A stretch of DNA of 20,472 nucleotides, from positions 1 to 20,472 of the IMG/VR virus record IMGVR_UViG_3300045282_000135, one strand, 5' to 3'. The translations under genes and the position numbers were made by a program. Below the pieces are notes generated by a model that was not told the DNA's origin, made no database searches, and was given only the letters and a program-made list of their open reading frames with translations. This DNA comes from a virus. Below are positions 13,664 through 20,472 of the stretch, piece after piece; position 1 is the stretch's first letter, and each line of letters starts with the position of its first letter.

Positions 13664-14356
13664 CTATGCGCTCCTCAAATCGGGTAGTGGATACTCAGTC
13701 GCGACGCGGTCACGCTGCGCCAAGTAGTCGAGCTGGTTCTGCTGGCGATGCTTGGGTCGGATCCAGGTGCGGTGTTCGATTTCGGCGGGGGTGATGACCG
13801 AGTCTTCGAGGTGGCCGTCGCCCCAGAGCTTCCGCCCGTCCGGCGTGATGTAGGTGTAGTGGTTGCCTTTGACTTGGATGCCGGGGATCGCGCGGAACAA
13901 GCAGCGGACGCGGCCCAGCGAGGGATCGTGGATTTTGTTGCGCTCCCAGAACACGACCTCGCCTACGTCACAGCTCGTCTGCTCGAGCGTCTCCCGCAAC
14001 CCGAGCGACGTGGTGACGACCTCGTCAGCGTCGAGGATCAAATACCAGTCCTCATAGGGGGTGGCGACGAGGTCAGCCAACGCGAAGCCGAGCGACCGCT
14101 TCTCGAGCTCGTTGCCTACATACGCCTCGGCCGGCGAGTAGAGCGTCAACCCGAGGTTGTGGGCGTCGCAGACTTCTCGAACTGCCGCGTGCTGCTCTGT
14201 CCCGCTCCTGGGGTGGCGGACACCGTCGGGGTAGCAGGCGAACGCTCCGTCGAGGGCTATGAGGTGTTCGCCGCCGGCTCGGGCGAACGAGGCGACCGCC
14301 GCGGCGAGCCATTCGGGCTGCTCGTCATACCAGATCAGAATCCCGATCAGACGCAC
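13664..14356 (-). CDS. Glycosyltransferase, GT-A fold (GT2-like)
   Basis: This 230-residue protein should transfer a sugar from a nucleotide donor to an acceptor. The DADE motif (in WYLILDADEVVT, about residues 104-115) is the metal-binding DxD signature of GT-A enzymes, and the N-terminus (LIGILIWYDEQPEWLAAAVA, followed by GGEHLIALDGAFACYP) has the usual first strand-helix of GT2 proteins. Later FWERNKIHDP and GNHYTYITPDG suit acceptor-site loops. It overlaps the end of the epimerase gene by 10 bp (GTG start at 14356), indicating coordinated expression. No membrane segments are present, so it should work on a soluble acceptor, such as a virion protein, or on intracellular DNA or lipid; the virion is the best guess from context. 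Confidence 0.75.
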   Translation of the reverse strand: MRLIGILIWYDEQPEWLAAAVASFARAGGEHLIALDGAFACYPDGVRHPRSGTEQHAAVREVCDAHNLGLTLYSPAEAYVGNELEKRSLGFALADLVATPYEDWYLILDADEVVTTSLGLRETLEQTSCDVGEVVFWERNKIHDPSLGRVRCLFRAIPGIQVKGNHYTYITPDGRKLWGDGHLEDSVITPAEIEHRTWIRPKHRQQNQLDYLAQRDRVATEYPLPDLRSA

Positions 14357-15087
14357 ACAGCCTCCACGACGGGGTCGTGGGCGGAGATGATGCGTAGAAC
14401 CCCGTCAAACGGCTCTAGACGCTCGTTAGAGGCGCACAGCGGCTCCGCGAGTCTGTCACCACGCCGAGGCGGAATCAGCGCTAGGTCGCGTCCTGGATAC
14501 TCAGCCTTCGCGACCTGCGTCATGTCCCACGCCGGCCCCGGGTCAACCGTGTACCGACCCGACGGCAACGTCGCTGCTTCGATGAGCAGATCGACGGCCT
14601 GGCTCGAGGAGATGAAGTAGCGGCGGCACGGCGTGACGGGAATGAGGCCAGGCGCTGGGATGTTGCGCCAGGTTTCGAAGACGTTGCCGCAGGTTTCGCG
14701 GACGTTGTAGAAGCGACACACGACACCACCAGCGGCGAGGACGATCTTCTCGGCGAGCAGCTTGGAGGCTCCATAGGCCGTTTCGGGGTCGGCGGCTTTG
14801 CAGGTCGAGGCGAGCACGAACCTGGCGCCCCTGTCTTCGGAGAGGCGGACCATGTTGAGCGTCCCAACGGCGTTTACGCGGACCGCTGTTTCGGGGTCTG
14901 CTTCTCCGTCGGGGGCGCTTTTCGCGCCGGCGAGGTGGTAGACCAAGTCGAAGTCGCCGACATCCTGGGGGTTGGTGACGTCGAGGGTGTCCTTGTCCGT
15001 CGCGAGAACGTTGAAGCCTTCGAGGCGCTTACGGAGGGCGGTTCCGATGCTGCCCCGAGCACCGGTGATGAGGATCCGATCGATCAT
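14347..15087 (-). CDS. NAD(P)-dependent nucleotide-sugar dehydratase/epimerase (PseB/CapD-like SDR)
   Basis: This 246-residue extended short-chain dehydrogenase has a Rossmann start ILITGARGSIGTAL (GxxGxxG), a DLVYHLAGAKSAP strand, and the active-site region LASTCKAADPETAYGASKLL, with Ser/Thr plus the Tyr-x3-Lys pair (YGASK). This matches the PseB/CapD/FlaA1 pattern ST-D-K-A-x-NPTN-x-YGA-T/S-K, with Cys in place of the usual Asp. These enzymes convert UDP-GlcNAc-type sugars by 4,6-dehydration and sometimes 5-epimerisation. At 246 residues it is shorter than PseB (about 330), with a compact substrate domain. Its ATG overlaps the acyltransferase stop (ATGA). It may supply the sugar used by the next gene's glycosyltransferase. 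Confidence 0.75.
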   Translation of the reverse strand: MIDRILITGARGSIGTALRKRLEGFNVLATDKDTLDVTNPQDVGDFDLVYHLAGAKSAPDGEADPETAVRVNAVGTLNMVRLSEDRGARFVLASTCKAADPETAYGASKLLAEKIVLAAGGVVCRFYNVRETCGNVFETWRNIPAPGLIPVTPCRRYFISSSQAVDLLIEAATLPSGRYTVDPGPAWDMTQVAKAEYPGRDLALIPPRRGDRLAEPLCASNERLEPFDGVLRIISAHDPVVEAVCV

Positions 15088-15509
15088 CGAAGCTTCCTCG
15101 CCGGGTTACCAGCCCAGACTTCTCCTGCGGGGACGTTCTTGGTGACTACGGCGCCCATGCCGATCCGCGCGTCATCGCCAATCTCAACGAATGGCTTCAC
15201 GAGTGCGCCAAGGCCGAACTTGACTCGCCGGCCGATGGTGCAGTGACCGCCGATGATGGTGCCGGGGGCGAGTTCGCAGCCTTCCTCGAGGACAGCGTCG
15301 TGGCCGACGTGGGTCTTGGTCATCAGGAAGCAGTTGTGGCCGATGATGGTGTGACCGGCGATGCCCGCGTCGACCGTGACGAAGCTATTGATCCTGACGC
15401 CAGAGAAGATCAACGGCTCGAAGGTCTGTTGGGACTGGTCGGCGAGCCATTCGCGGTGTTCGGGGGGATCGCCGATGATCGCGGTGGCGTGGATGACGGG
15501 AGCCCCCAG
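15084..15509 (-). CDS. Left-handed beta-helix acyltransferase (NeuD/PglD-like), start uncertain
   Basis: The protein is a hexapeptide-repeat acyltransferase that acetylates a sugar or amino sugar with acetyl-CoA. Repeats run through AGHTIIGHNCFLMTKTHVGH, DAVLEEGCELAPGTIIGG and HCTIGRRVKFGLGALVKP, ending in the typical DDARIGMGAVVTKNVPAGEV and WAGNPARKL. The His in THVGHDA fits the catalytic His of PglD/NeuD. The reading frame contains no ATG or GTG between the capsid stop and the conserved N-terminus (VIHATAIIGD). The coordinates use a CTG at 15509, five bases after GGAG, giving 141 residues; the first TTG (15413) would cut off the opening repeats. The stop overlaps the epimerase start as ATGA. 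Confidence 0.65.
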   Translation of the reverse strand: MGAPVIHATAIIGDPPEHREWLADQSQQTFEPLIFSGVRINSFVTVDAGIAGHTIIGHNCFLMTKTHVGHDAVLEEGCELAPGTIIGGHCTIGRRVKFGLGALVKPFVEIGDDARIGMGAVVTKNVPAGEVWAGNPARKLR

Positions 15510-15522
15510 GGAGGCTCCCGTC
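15495..15522 (-). promoter_or_regulatory. Strong hairpin after the capsid gene, spanning the acyltransferase start
   Basis: GACGGGAGCC (15495-15504 on the plus strand) and GGCTCCCGTC (15513-15522) form a perfect 10-bp GC-rich stem with an 8-base loop, 31 bases after the capsid stop codon. On the transcript the GGAG ribosome-site candidate lies in the 5' arm and the candidate CTG start lies in the loop. There is no U run after it, so it is not a classical intrinsic terminator; it may lower expression of the sugar genes relative to capsid, or stabilise the capsid mRNA end. Confidence 0.6.
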
Positions 15523-15553
15523 GTTCCATGCTGTGTTTCGAGGTTGGTCAGGT

Positions 15554-16918
15554 TTAGAAGGTCGGCGTTCCCAGGCCAGCACCCGACACGACACCAGTCG
15601 CGGCGGGGTAACGACCCGCCGTGAACGCGGCGTAGCCGTAGCAGACGAGCTGGACCTGCAACGATGTGCCGGCCTGCTGCTCGAAGCTGAGGGTGACGGG
15701 GTCGCCGCCACGCTCCCAGAGATGCACAACCTGGCTGGCCATCACGATGATCCGATCCTCGTTCGTGCTGACGCCGAGGTTCGTCGCGATGTTCGCGTCG
15801 GTGTAGACGGGCAGGCCGTGCATGTACCCGACGAGGCCATACCCGGCGGTGTTGCCTTCGCCGAGGACGTTGACGGCGGGCTGGCCCTGGATACCGAACA
15901 ACGGCCGGTTCTGCGTGTCGACTGCGGCTTCGAAGAAGCCCCAGCGGCGGGGGTGCATGACGATCTTGTCGGCGACGTAGCCGATGCCGCCCATCGCCGT
16001 GTTGATCTGCTGGATGACGTCGGCGATCTTCGGCCACACACCAGCGATCGTGTTCGTGCTGGCGGTCGACGTGGAGATGCCGGCGGTGTTCAGGATCCCG
16101 AGGAGCTGGCCGGCAGCGCCAGACCCTGAGATGGCCTGCGAGTCGAGGAGCGCCCAATAGCGAGCGGTGAGGTCCTCGAACAGGACGCGATCGTCGTAGG
16201 CGGCTCGCTCGAGCGCCTGCCGCGATACTGGCAGGTACCCGGCGAGGGTGCGAACGTTGATGGTGAGGTCAGTCTCGACGATGTCCTGGGTGGTGGCAGC
16301 CGTGTTTTCTGTGGCCTGCACACCCGCGGCGGACGGAGTCGTGATCCGCGGGATGATCACCGACATGCCAGTGTCGGGCAGTTCCATGTTGTTGACCTGG
16401 TCGGCGAGGACGCGCCCGTTGCGGGCAGCCTTGGCGTAGAGGCCGATCAGGTACGCCGGCGGGATCAACCCACCCATGACGGTCGAGGTGATGGCGCGCT
16501 TCTCGACCTCGAGGGTGTTGTGCCGGTCGAGGCGCTTGCGGGCCTCGGTGTCGTTGTTCATCTGCGCCTGGTACATGTCCGCGAAGAAGCTGCGGCCACC
16601 CTTGACGTAGAGGTCAGGCTCACGAACGACGACCTTGTCCTGCGCAGTCGTCAATGGCGTGAACTGGCTCTTGGCGCGGTCAAGCGACTCGCGCTTCTGG
16701 AGCACGTCGTTTCGGTGCTCGCAGTCGGCGATCGCGTCGTAGGCGCGGGTCTTGAGCTCTTCGAGGTGCTCGTCGTGCTTGTCGCGCTCCTCAGCATCCG
16801 CCGGGGGCGTCGACTCGAGGGCCTCTTCGTACTGTGCGACGGCGTTGTCCTTCGCTTCGACGGCGGCGTTGTAGCCGTCGCGGAGTTCGATGAACGTCGC
16901 CCGCTGTGCTTCGGGCAT
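15554..16918 (-). CDS. Major capsid protein, HK97 fold with N-terminal delta domain
   Basis: This 454-residue protein builds the icosahedral shell. Residues 1-85 are charged and helical (delta domain), acting as an internal scaffold that the protease removes; no separate scaffold gene is present. A likely cleavage region is near residues 130-140 (RHNTLEVEKRA). The mature part shows HK97-family features: GGLIPPAYLIG, MSVIIPRIT, LPVSRQALERA, SQAISGSG, ADKIVMHPRRWGFF and a C-terminal QVVHLWERGGDP then SFEQQAGTSLQVQLVCYGYA. The ATG overlaps the protease stop as TAATG, with an AGGAG site six bases upstream, suited to high expression. It is followed by a strong hairpin and then the sugar genes rather than connector genes. 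Confidence 0.92.
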   Translation of the reverse strand: MPEAQRATFIELRDGYNAAVEAKDNAVAQYEEALESTPPADAEERDKHDEHLEELKTRAYDAIADCEHRNDVLQKRESLDRAKSQFTPLTTAQDKVVVREPDLYVKGGRSFFADMYQAQMNNDTEARKRLDRHNTLEVEKRAITSTVMGGLIPPAYLIGLYAKAARNGRVLADQVNNMELPDTGMSVIIPRITTPSAAGVQATENTAATTQDIVETDLTINVRTLAGYLPVSRQALERAAYDDRVLFEDLTARYWALLDSQAISGSGAAGQLLGILNTAGISTSTASTNTIAGVWPKIADVIQQINTAMGGIGYVADKIVMHPRRWGFFEAAVDTQNRPLFGIQGQPAVNVLGEGNTAGYGLVGYMHGLPVYTDANIATNLGVSTNEDRIIVMASQVVHLWERGGDPVTLSFEQQAGTSLQVQLVCYGYAAFTAGRYPAATGVVSGAGLGTPTF

Positions 16919-17661
16919 TACATGCTCCTGAGGGTTAGTCGGCGTGTGCGCCGCCGCATCTCTTCGAGAGCGTGGCGGTGCTCCAGTTCGCGGCCCCCAG
17001 GATGGGTGACCACCAGTTCCGAGCCCTCCAACGGAGTGACTTCGGTATTGGTGCCCGCTGCTCGACGTGCCAGTAGACCAAGCGACCGTAGTGCTGCACT
17101 GGTCTGGCTGTACGCGCCTTGCGGCGTGACGGTTACATCATACAGCTTCTTCATCTTGCGGATCACTCGGAGTTCATCCTCCGACCCATCCTCGTTCGTG
17201 GTGATAACCGGGGGGTCTTCCTCGGCGACGGTGAACGCGAAACTCATCTGGTCGACGACGCCGTCGCGCATGTTCTCGGCGAGATCCCGCACATAGGTGA
17301 TCCGAGGGTTAAGGCGCGCGCGGACACGGAGGCCGTGATCGTCAGCGGACAGTTCGAGGCCACCCGTCCCGTCGATACCGGTCCTCGCCATCGGCATGTC
17401 GAGGTTGTGGCCGATCACGAGGTGGACGTCGGGTTCGGAGGCGAGGACGTCGTCGAACGCTTCGGGGGCGATCATCTCGTGGAGGCGGACGAAGCTGCCG
17501 TCGTAGAGCGTCGTGGTCTGGTTGAATACGGCGGCGTACCCGTCGAAGTAGAGGTCGTCGCTGCCGTTGTCGGCGGAGCGGGGTTCGCGGAGTTGGAGCT
17601 CGGACAGTGTGGCGATGGCATAGCGAAGTTCCCGACTCTCGTCAGGCTGGGTCGTGGGCAT
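16918..17661 (-). CDS. Prohead maturation protease (HK97 type, family S78)
   Basis: This 247-residue serine protease cleaves the delta domain from capsid subunits in the prohead. The core spans about residues 35-190: FDGYAAVFN, the catalytic His H85 in VIGHNLDMPMART, and Ser S140 in DQMSFAFTV, followed by KLYDVTVTPQGAYSQTSAAL, which is diagnostic for the family. Residues 190-247 are basic and may be an autoprocessing tail or contact capsid. A strong AGGAGG site nine bases upstream of the ATG sits over the portal stop codon. It overlaps the capsid gene by one base. Confidence 0.92.
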   Translation of the reverse strand: MPTTQPDESRELRYAIATLSELQLREPRSADNGSDDLYFDGYAAVFNQTTTLYDGSFVRLHEMIAPEAFDDVLASEPDVHLVIGHNLDMPMARTGIDGTGGLELSADDHGLRVRARLNPRITYVRDLAENMRDGVVDQMSFAFTVAEEDPPVITTNEDGSEDELRVIRKMKKLYDVTVTPQGAYSQTSAALRSLGLLARRAAGTNTEVTPLEGSELVVTHPGGRELEHRHALEEMRRRTRRLTLRSM

Positions 17662-17670
17662 CCTCTTTTT

Positions 17671-17676
17671 CCTCCT
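17671..17676 (-). promoter_or_regulatory. Strong ribosome binding site of the prohead protease
   Basis: On the minus strand AGGAGG ends nine bases before the protease ATG at 17661 and overlaps the portal stop codon TAG (17677-17675). It is one of few full Shine-Dalgarno sequences in a window where most starts rely on stop/start overlap. Confidence 0.7.
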
Positions 17677-18922
17677 AGTTGCCTGAGTCGTCGGGTGGGA
17701 GTGGCGCCGGCTGTGGCATGGGGTTCGCGCCGCCGCCGACAGGGACTATCTGGGGGACCATCCCCGCACCATTCGGAAGTGGCGGCCACCCCTGCTGTTT
17801 CCGCCACTCATCCACAAGGAGCCGCCCATCCTGGACACGCTGATGAGCGACGTTGTCCTCCGTCAAAAGGTCGCCGCGAACGAAGTCCTCCGTGTTGAAG
17901 CCGGGATAGGTTCGCGCCTGGCCGAAGAGTTGCTCGTCAGCGGCGAGCGCGGATTCGATCCGAAACAACTCCGGTCCCAATCCGAAGCGGAGCCATTCGG
18001 CGAGGTCCTGCTCGAGCGGAACGTTCTTCTCGACCAGGATCCCCAAAAGGCGAGCGGGGACTCCGATGATCCGGCTAGCGTCCTCAGCGGTGAGGTGCGC
18101 CATGTCGACGAACTGGGCGTCCTCGTTCGTCATCCCGATCGGCGTCAACACGGCGCCACCGCCGATGACCGCGGTGCGATCCCCACTGGCGCCCTCATAG
18201 TTCTGCTTCCAACCCGCCTTCCATTCCTCCGCCTGCTGCTGCGTCACCCCCGCCGGGAACTGGACAGCCAACTTCACCGCTGTTCCTTTCTCCCAGACGC
18301 TGTTCTCGTAGCGTTGCCTGCTGATCGGCGACTGCAACGCGTCGCGGAAGACCTTGATCGGCGAGGGTGCTTCGAGTGTCCCACCGTCACCATGTCCGCG
18401 GATGTGAAGGATCGTGTCGTCGCCAACCTCATAGCGGGCTTCGCCCTGTCCGACAGGGTCGATGTAGCCGCGAGCGACCTTGACCTGGTACTCGCCGTAT
18501 CCAGTACAGGCGACCTGGTCGGGGTGGAGGGCATACCACTCGACTATGCGACCCGACGCGGGGTCGACGTTCTTCCAGATGTAGGCGTTGCCGCGATAGC
18601 ACAGGCTCTCTTCGGCGGTGTCCCAGAAGTCGAATCGGGTCTGATACTCGTTCGCGCGTTGCGCTTCGAACAGGCCGGCTTGCCACACCGTCTCAACAAG
18701 TTCGCGGTCGCCGCCGTAGCCACGCCAGCAGCAGAGACGGAGCGACGCGATGGCTTCGGCGCGGATACGAACGGCGCGGTTGATCGCCGGGATCCCCGCC
18801 ACCGCGCCAGCCGTCACACCCGTCCCAGGGATGTTCCGAAGCTCGTTGTACCCCCACCGAACCATGTCGCTGAGAGCGAAGCTGCGACGCTCGACGTCCT
18901 GACCAGCCGTCCGAATAATCAC
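17675..18922 (-). CDS. Portal protein, HK97 family
   Basis: This 415-residue protein forms the dodecameric portal through which DNA is packaged. It shows the family pattern: PAINRAVRIRAEAIASLRL near the start, RANEYQTRFDFWDTAEESLC, GNAYIWKNVDP, EWYALHPDQVACTGY, DTILHIRGHGDGG, then APSPIKVFRDAL, and later LTAEDASRIIGVPARLLGI and NVPLEQDLAEWLRFGLGPEL. The Pro-rich C-terminus (NPMPQPAPLPPDDSGN) is usual. Length is normal. GTG at 18922 overlaps the previous stop as GTGA. It directly precedes the protease, as in HK97. Confidence 0.93.
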   Translation of the reverse strand: MIIRTAGQDVERRSFALSDMVRWGYNELRNIPGTGVTAGAVAGIPAINRAVRIRAEAIASLRLCCWRGYGGDRELVETVWQAGLFEAQRANEYQTRFDFWDTAEESLCYRGNAYIWKNVDPASGRIVEWYALHPDQVACTGYGEYQVKVARGYIDPVGQGEARYEVGDDTILHIRGHGDGGTLEAPSPIKVFRDALQSPISRQRYENSVWEKGTAVKLAVQFPAGVTQQQAEEWKAGWKQNYEGASGDRTAVIGGGAVLTPIGMTNEDAQFVDMAHLTAEDASRIIGVPARLLGILVEKNVPLEQDLAEWLRFGLGPELFRIESALAADEQLFGQARTYPGFNTEDFVRGDLLTEDNVAHQRVQDGRLLVDEWRKQQGWPPLPNGAGMVPQIVPVGGGANPMPQPAPLPPDDSGN

Positions 18923-19146
18923 GCCTTGACGACCTCGTAAAACGCGACGCGTTCCCGCGGCAACCGGAGCTCCTTCGCGTCGAGCTTGTCCGCATTCCCA
19001 CCAGCCGCGAACAACAACTCGGGCACACCGAGGCGATACTCCTTCAAGGCATGGTCAAAGCCGAGCAGGACGCCCTCCACTGAGGGCAGAGCGACGCGGG
19101 GACTCTCATCGACGAGGTGCATCCTCACCCGCTTCCGTGCTCTCAC
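18919..19146 (-). CDS. Small conserved protein between terminase and portal
   Basis: This is a 75-residue protein if it starts at GTG 19146, which overlaps the terminase stop as GTGA; the frame can be extended to a TTG at 19161, and an ATG at 19122 is a further choice just before the conserved part. The core reads HLVDESPRVALPSVEGVLLG, EYRLGVPELLFAAGG and LPRERVAFYEVVKA. Small proteins with this SVEGVL...VP.L...PRE.V.F pattern lie between terminase and portal in many actinophages; they look like small beta-barrels. The function is not known to me. Confidence 0.7.
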   Translation of the reverse strand: MRARKRVRMHLVDESPRVALPSVEGVLLGFDHALKEYRLGVPELLFAAGGNADKLDAKELRLPRERVAFYEVVKA

Positions 19147-20472
19147 CAGCCACTCGCCCAAGCCTGCGCGCCACTCAACTCGACTGCCACACTGTGCGCC
19201 ATCGACGCGGCCGTCAACCCATCGATCACGCGGACATCCTGCGCCTGCACATCCCTCCGCGACTGGATCGGCCGATCAAACCGGGCATCCCCACTGGGAA
19301 GGACTCGAGCGACCGCGTTCAAGACGTGCTGCGTCAACGTCGCATCATTCGAGTGGTGCAACCAGCCTTCGCGGAGTGCCTCCATGAACCGGTCATAGTC
19401 GGCGACGGCCTTCTCGTTCGTCTGCGACCGATCGACCACGACAGCGCCGAACTGTTGGCTGATCCACTCGCCGAGCTGCTCCGCCCTCGAGGTGTCCATC
19501 ACGACGGTGTGGAGCGGGTTCCGCTCATGCAGTTCGATCAGGCTGCGCTCTACCAGGTTCGGATCGAGACTCTGCCCATTCCGCGGCGGCACGAGGATAC
19601 GCGCCGGCCCCAACAGGCGATAATCAGAGTCGCGCCACCACAAAGGGACGATCGCCGTCGTGTCCCACTTCCACGCGACATCCAACCCCACCCAGATCGG
19701 CTCACCCGGCGGAATCAACTCCAGCGTCGCAGCCGAGTGCCACTCCGCCTCCTGGATCGCCGCATACTCGCCACGCGTCGGCAAGTTGCACACGAACCGG
19801 CGCCAATGAGCCAACGTCATCGTCGGCGACGCAAACGCCTCCGACAGCCCCTCCACCGTCACCCCCGAAAACGGATTCGCCATCTTCACCAACGCCATAT
19901 CCTCCACATCACCCTTCTCAGGCACCGCCCACTCATGCAAAATCAGATTCTCGGACGCTGACCTGAGGAAACACTCGCCGCGCTCGAGATCGCCGGCCTG
20001 CCGAATCCGCTCCCGCGTCTGCTCAAACTCCCCAAACGGCTCACCCGCAGTCGAAATCGTCACGATCTGACCATGCCGCTTCCGAATCTTCCCCCGCCAC
20101 GTCCGATACAACCTCAAGTCCCGGTGACGGTGAAGCTCGTCGATGATGCACAACGTCGGGATGATCCCATCCCCCGTCCGATCATCCGCCGCGAACACCT
20201 GGATCCGCGAACCATTCGCCAAACACTTGATCCGCCGATACCCCTCCTGCGGCTTGAACAACTTCCGCAACCGCGGCGACCTGAGCACAAACCCCTCCGC
20301 CTGCCGATACATGATCTCCGCCTGCTCACGGCTGCTCGCCGCCACAGGAACCGCCGCCGAATCCCGAAACTCGCAGTGATACAGGGCAAGTCCAGCCAAC
20401 AACGTCGTCTTACCGTTCCCCTCAGGCACGATAAGCCAACATTCGTCGTACCCAGCGAATACATCCCGCAGA
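19143..20472 (-). CDS. terL: Terminase large subunit (5' end beyond window)
   Basis: This is the ATPase-nuclease motor that cuts and packages phage DNA. The frame stays open to the window edge; a GTG at 20429 lies inside the Walker A motif and cannot be the start. Visible residues (442) include Walker A VPEGNGKTT, Walker B LCIIDELH (DE about 70 codons into the visible ATPase core after it), coupling motif TISTAGEP, and a nuclease domain with acidic residues in WVGLDVAWKWD, TVVMDTSRAEQ and RVIDGLTAAS. This is the HK97-type (Terminase_1) family. About 60-100 N-terminal residues are likely missing. Its codon third positions are G-rich, unlike downstream tail genes. The small terminase should lie outside the window. 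Confidence 0.93.
   Translation of the reverse strand, partial: LRDVFAGYDECWLIVPEGNGKTTLLAGLALYHCEFRDSAAVPVAASSREQAEIMYRQAEGFVLRSPRLRKLFKPQEGYRRIKCLANGSRIQVFAADDRTGDGIIPTLCIIDELHRHRDLRLYRTWRGKIRKRHGQIVTISTAGEPFGEFEQTRERIRQAGDLERGECFLRSASENLILHEWAVPEKGDVEDMALVKMANPFSGVTVEGLSEAFASPTMTLAHWRRFVCNLPTRGEYAAIQEAEWHSAATLELIPPGEPIWVGLDVAWKWDTTAIVPLWWRDSDYRLLGPARILVPPRNGQSLDPNLVERSLIELHERNPLHTVVMDTSRAEQLGEWISQQFGAVVVDRSQTNEKAVADYDRFMEALREGWLHHSNDATLTQHVLNAVARVLPSGDARFDRPIQSRRDVQAQDVRVIDGLTAASMAHSVAVELSGAQAWASGW

Noticed and set aside
15495-15522. Classical rho-independent terminator after the capsid gene
   Set aside because: The stem is strong, but no U run follows and the downstream genes lack any other promoter, so full termination is unlikely.
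15540-15570. Capsid-acyltransferase fusion by -1 frameshift at the capsid stop
   Set aside because: The acyltransferase frame is -1 to the capsid frame, but the bases ACC TTC TAA give no slippery pairing and the hairpin lies too far (about 30 bases) to stimulate a slip there.
20427-20429. GTG as the terminase start
   Set aside because: It falls inside the Walker A motif; the frame is open with sensible protein (YDECWLIVPEGNGKT) up to the window edge.

Overview
The window is a 20.5 kb piece of a tailed double-stranded DNA phage (siphovirus type, HK97-like head), either free or integrated. Every convincing gene lies on the minus strand, so the biological order runs from the right end to the left. 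The DNA is GC-rich, GTG and TTG starts are common, and the style of the tail-tube, neck and endolysin genes resembles phages of high-GC Gram-positive bacteria (Actinobacteria). No bacterial gene, tRNA, integrase, replication gene or CRISPR array was seen, so host and lifestyle are inferences only.

Head module (20472 to about 15554): large terminase subunit (its 5' end lies outside the window), a small conserved protein, HK97-family portal, S78-type prohead protease and major capsid protein with an N-terminal delta (scaffold) domain.

Accessory region between capsid and connector (about 15509 to 9435): in HK97-like phages the head-tail connector usually follows the capsid gene closely. Here about 6 kb intervene. 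First comes a sugar cassette: a left-handed beta-helix acyltransferase of the NeuD/PglD type, a short PseB/CapD-like nucleotide-sugar dehydratase/epimerase, and a GT-A type glycosyltransferase. Then come two small hydrophilic proteins and four Ala/Ser/Thr-rich, probably surface-exposed structural proteins. The last of these joins a ten-unit Pro/Ala/Ser stalk to a GH26-like glycosidase domain. The simplest reading is a virion-decoration and host-surface-interaction module whose proteins may be glycosylated, but this is an inference.

Neck and tail module (9428 to about 2388): an Ig-like domain fused to a gp6-like head-tail connector, a tail-terminator-like protein, a small C2H2 zinc-finger protein, a tail-tube-like protein, a small structural protein, a gp10-like neck protein (displaced downstream of the tube gene), tail assembly chaperones expressed by a -1 frameshift, a short tape measure protein, a tail-tip protein with an inserted LamG-like domain, and a small tail-fibre-like protein.

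Lysis module (2323 to 72): two coiled-coil proteins each with one C-terminal membrane segment (holin candidates), a protein with a Cys/His-rich N-terminus, a membrane segment and a Val/Thr-rich tail, and an AmpD/PGRP-type amidase endolysin. A further gene begins at 62 and leaves the window. Genes are packed with 1-bp (TAATG, TAGTG, TGATG) or 4-bp (ATGA, GTGA) overlaps, implying translational coupling along one long transcript. The largest non-coding gap is only about 64 bp (2324-2387).
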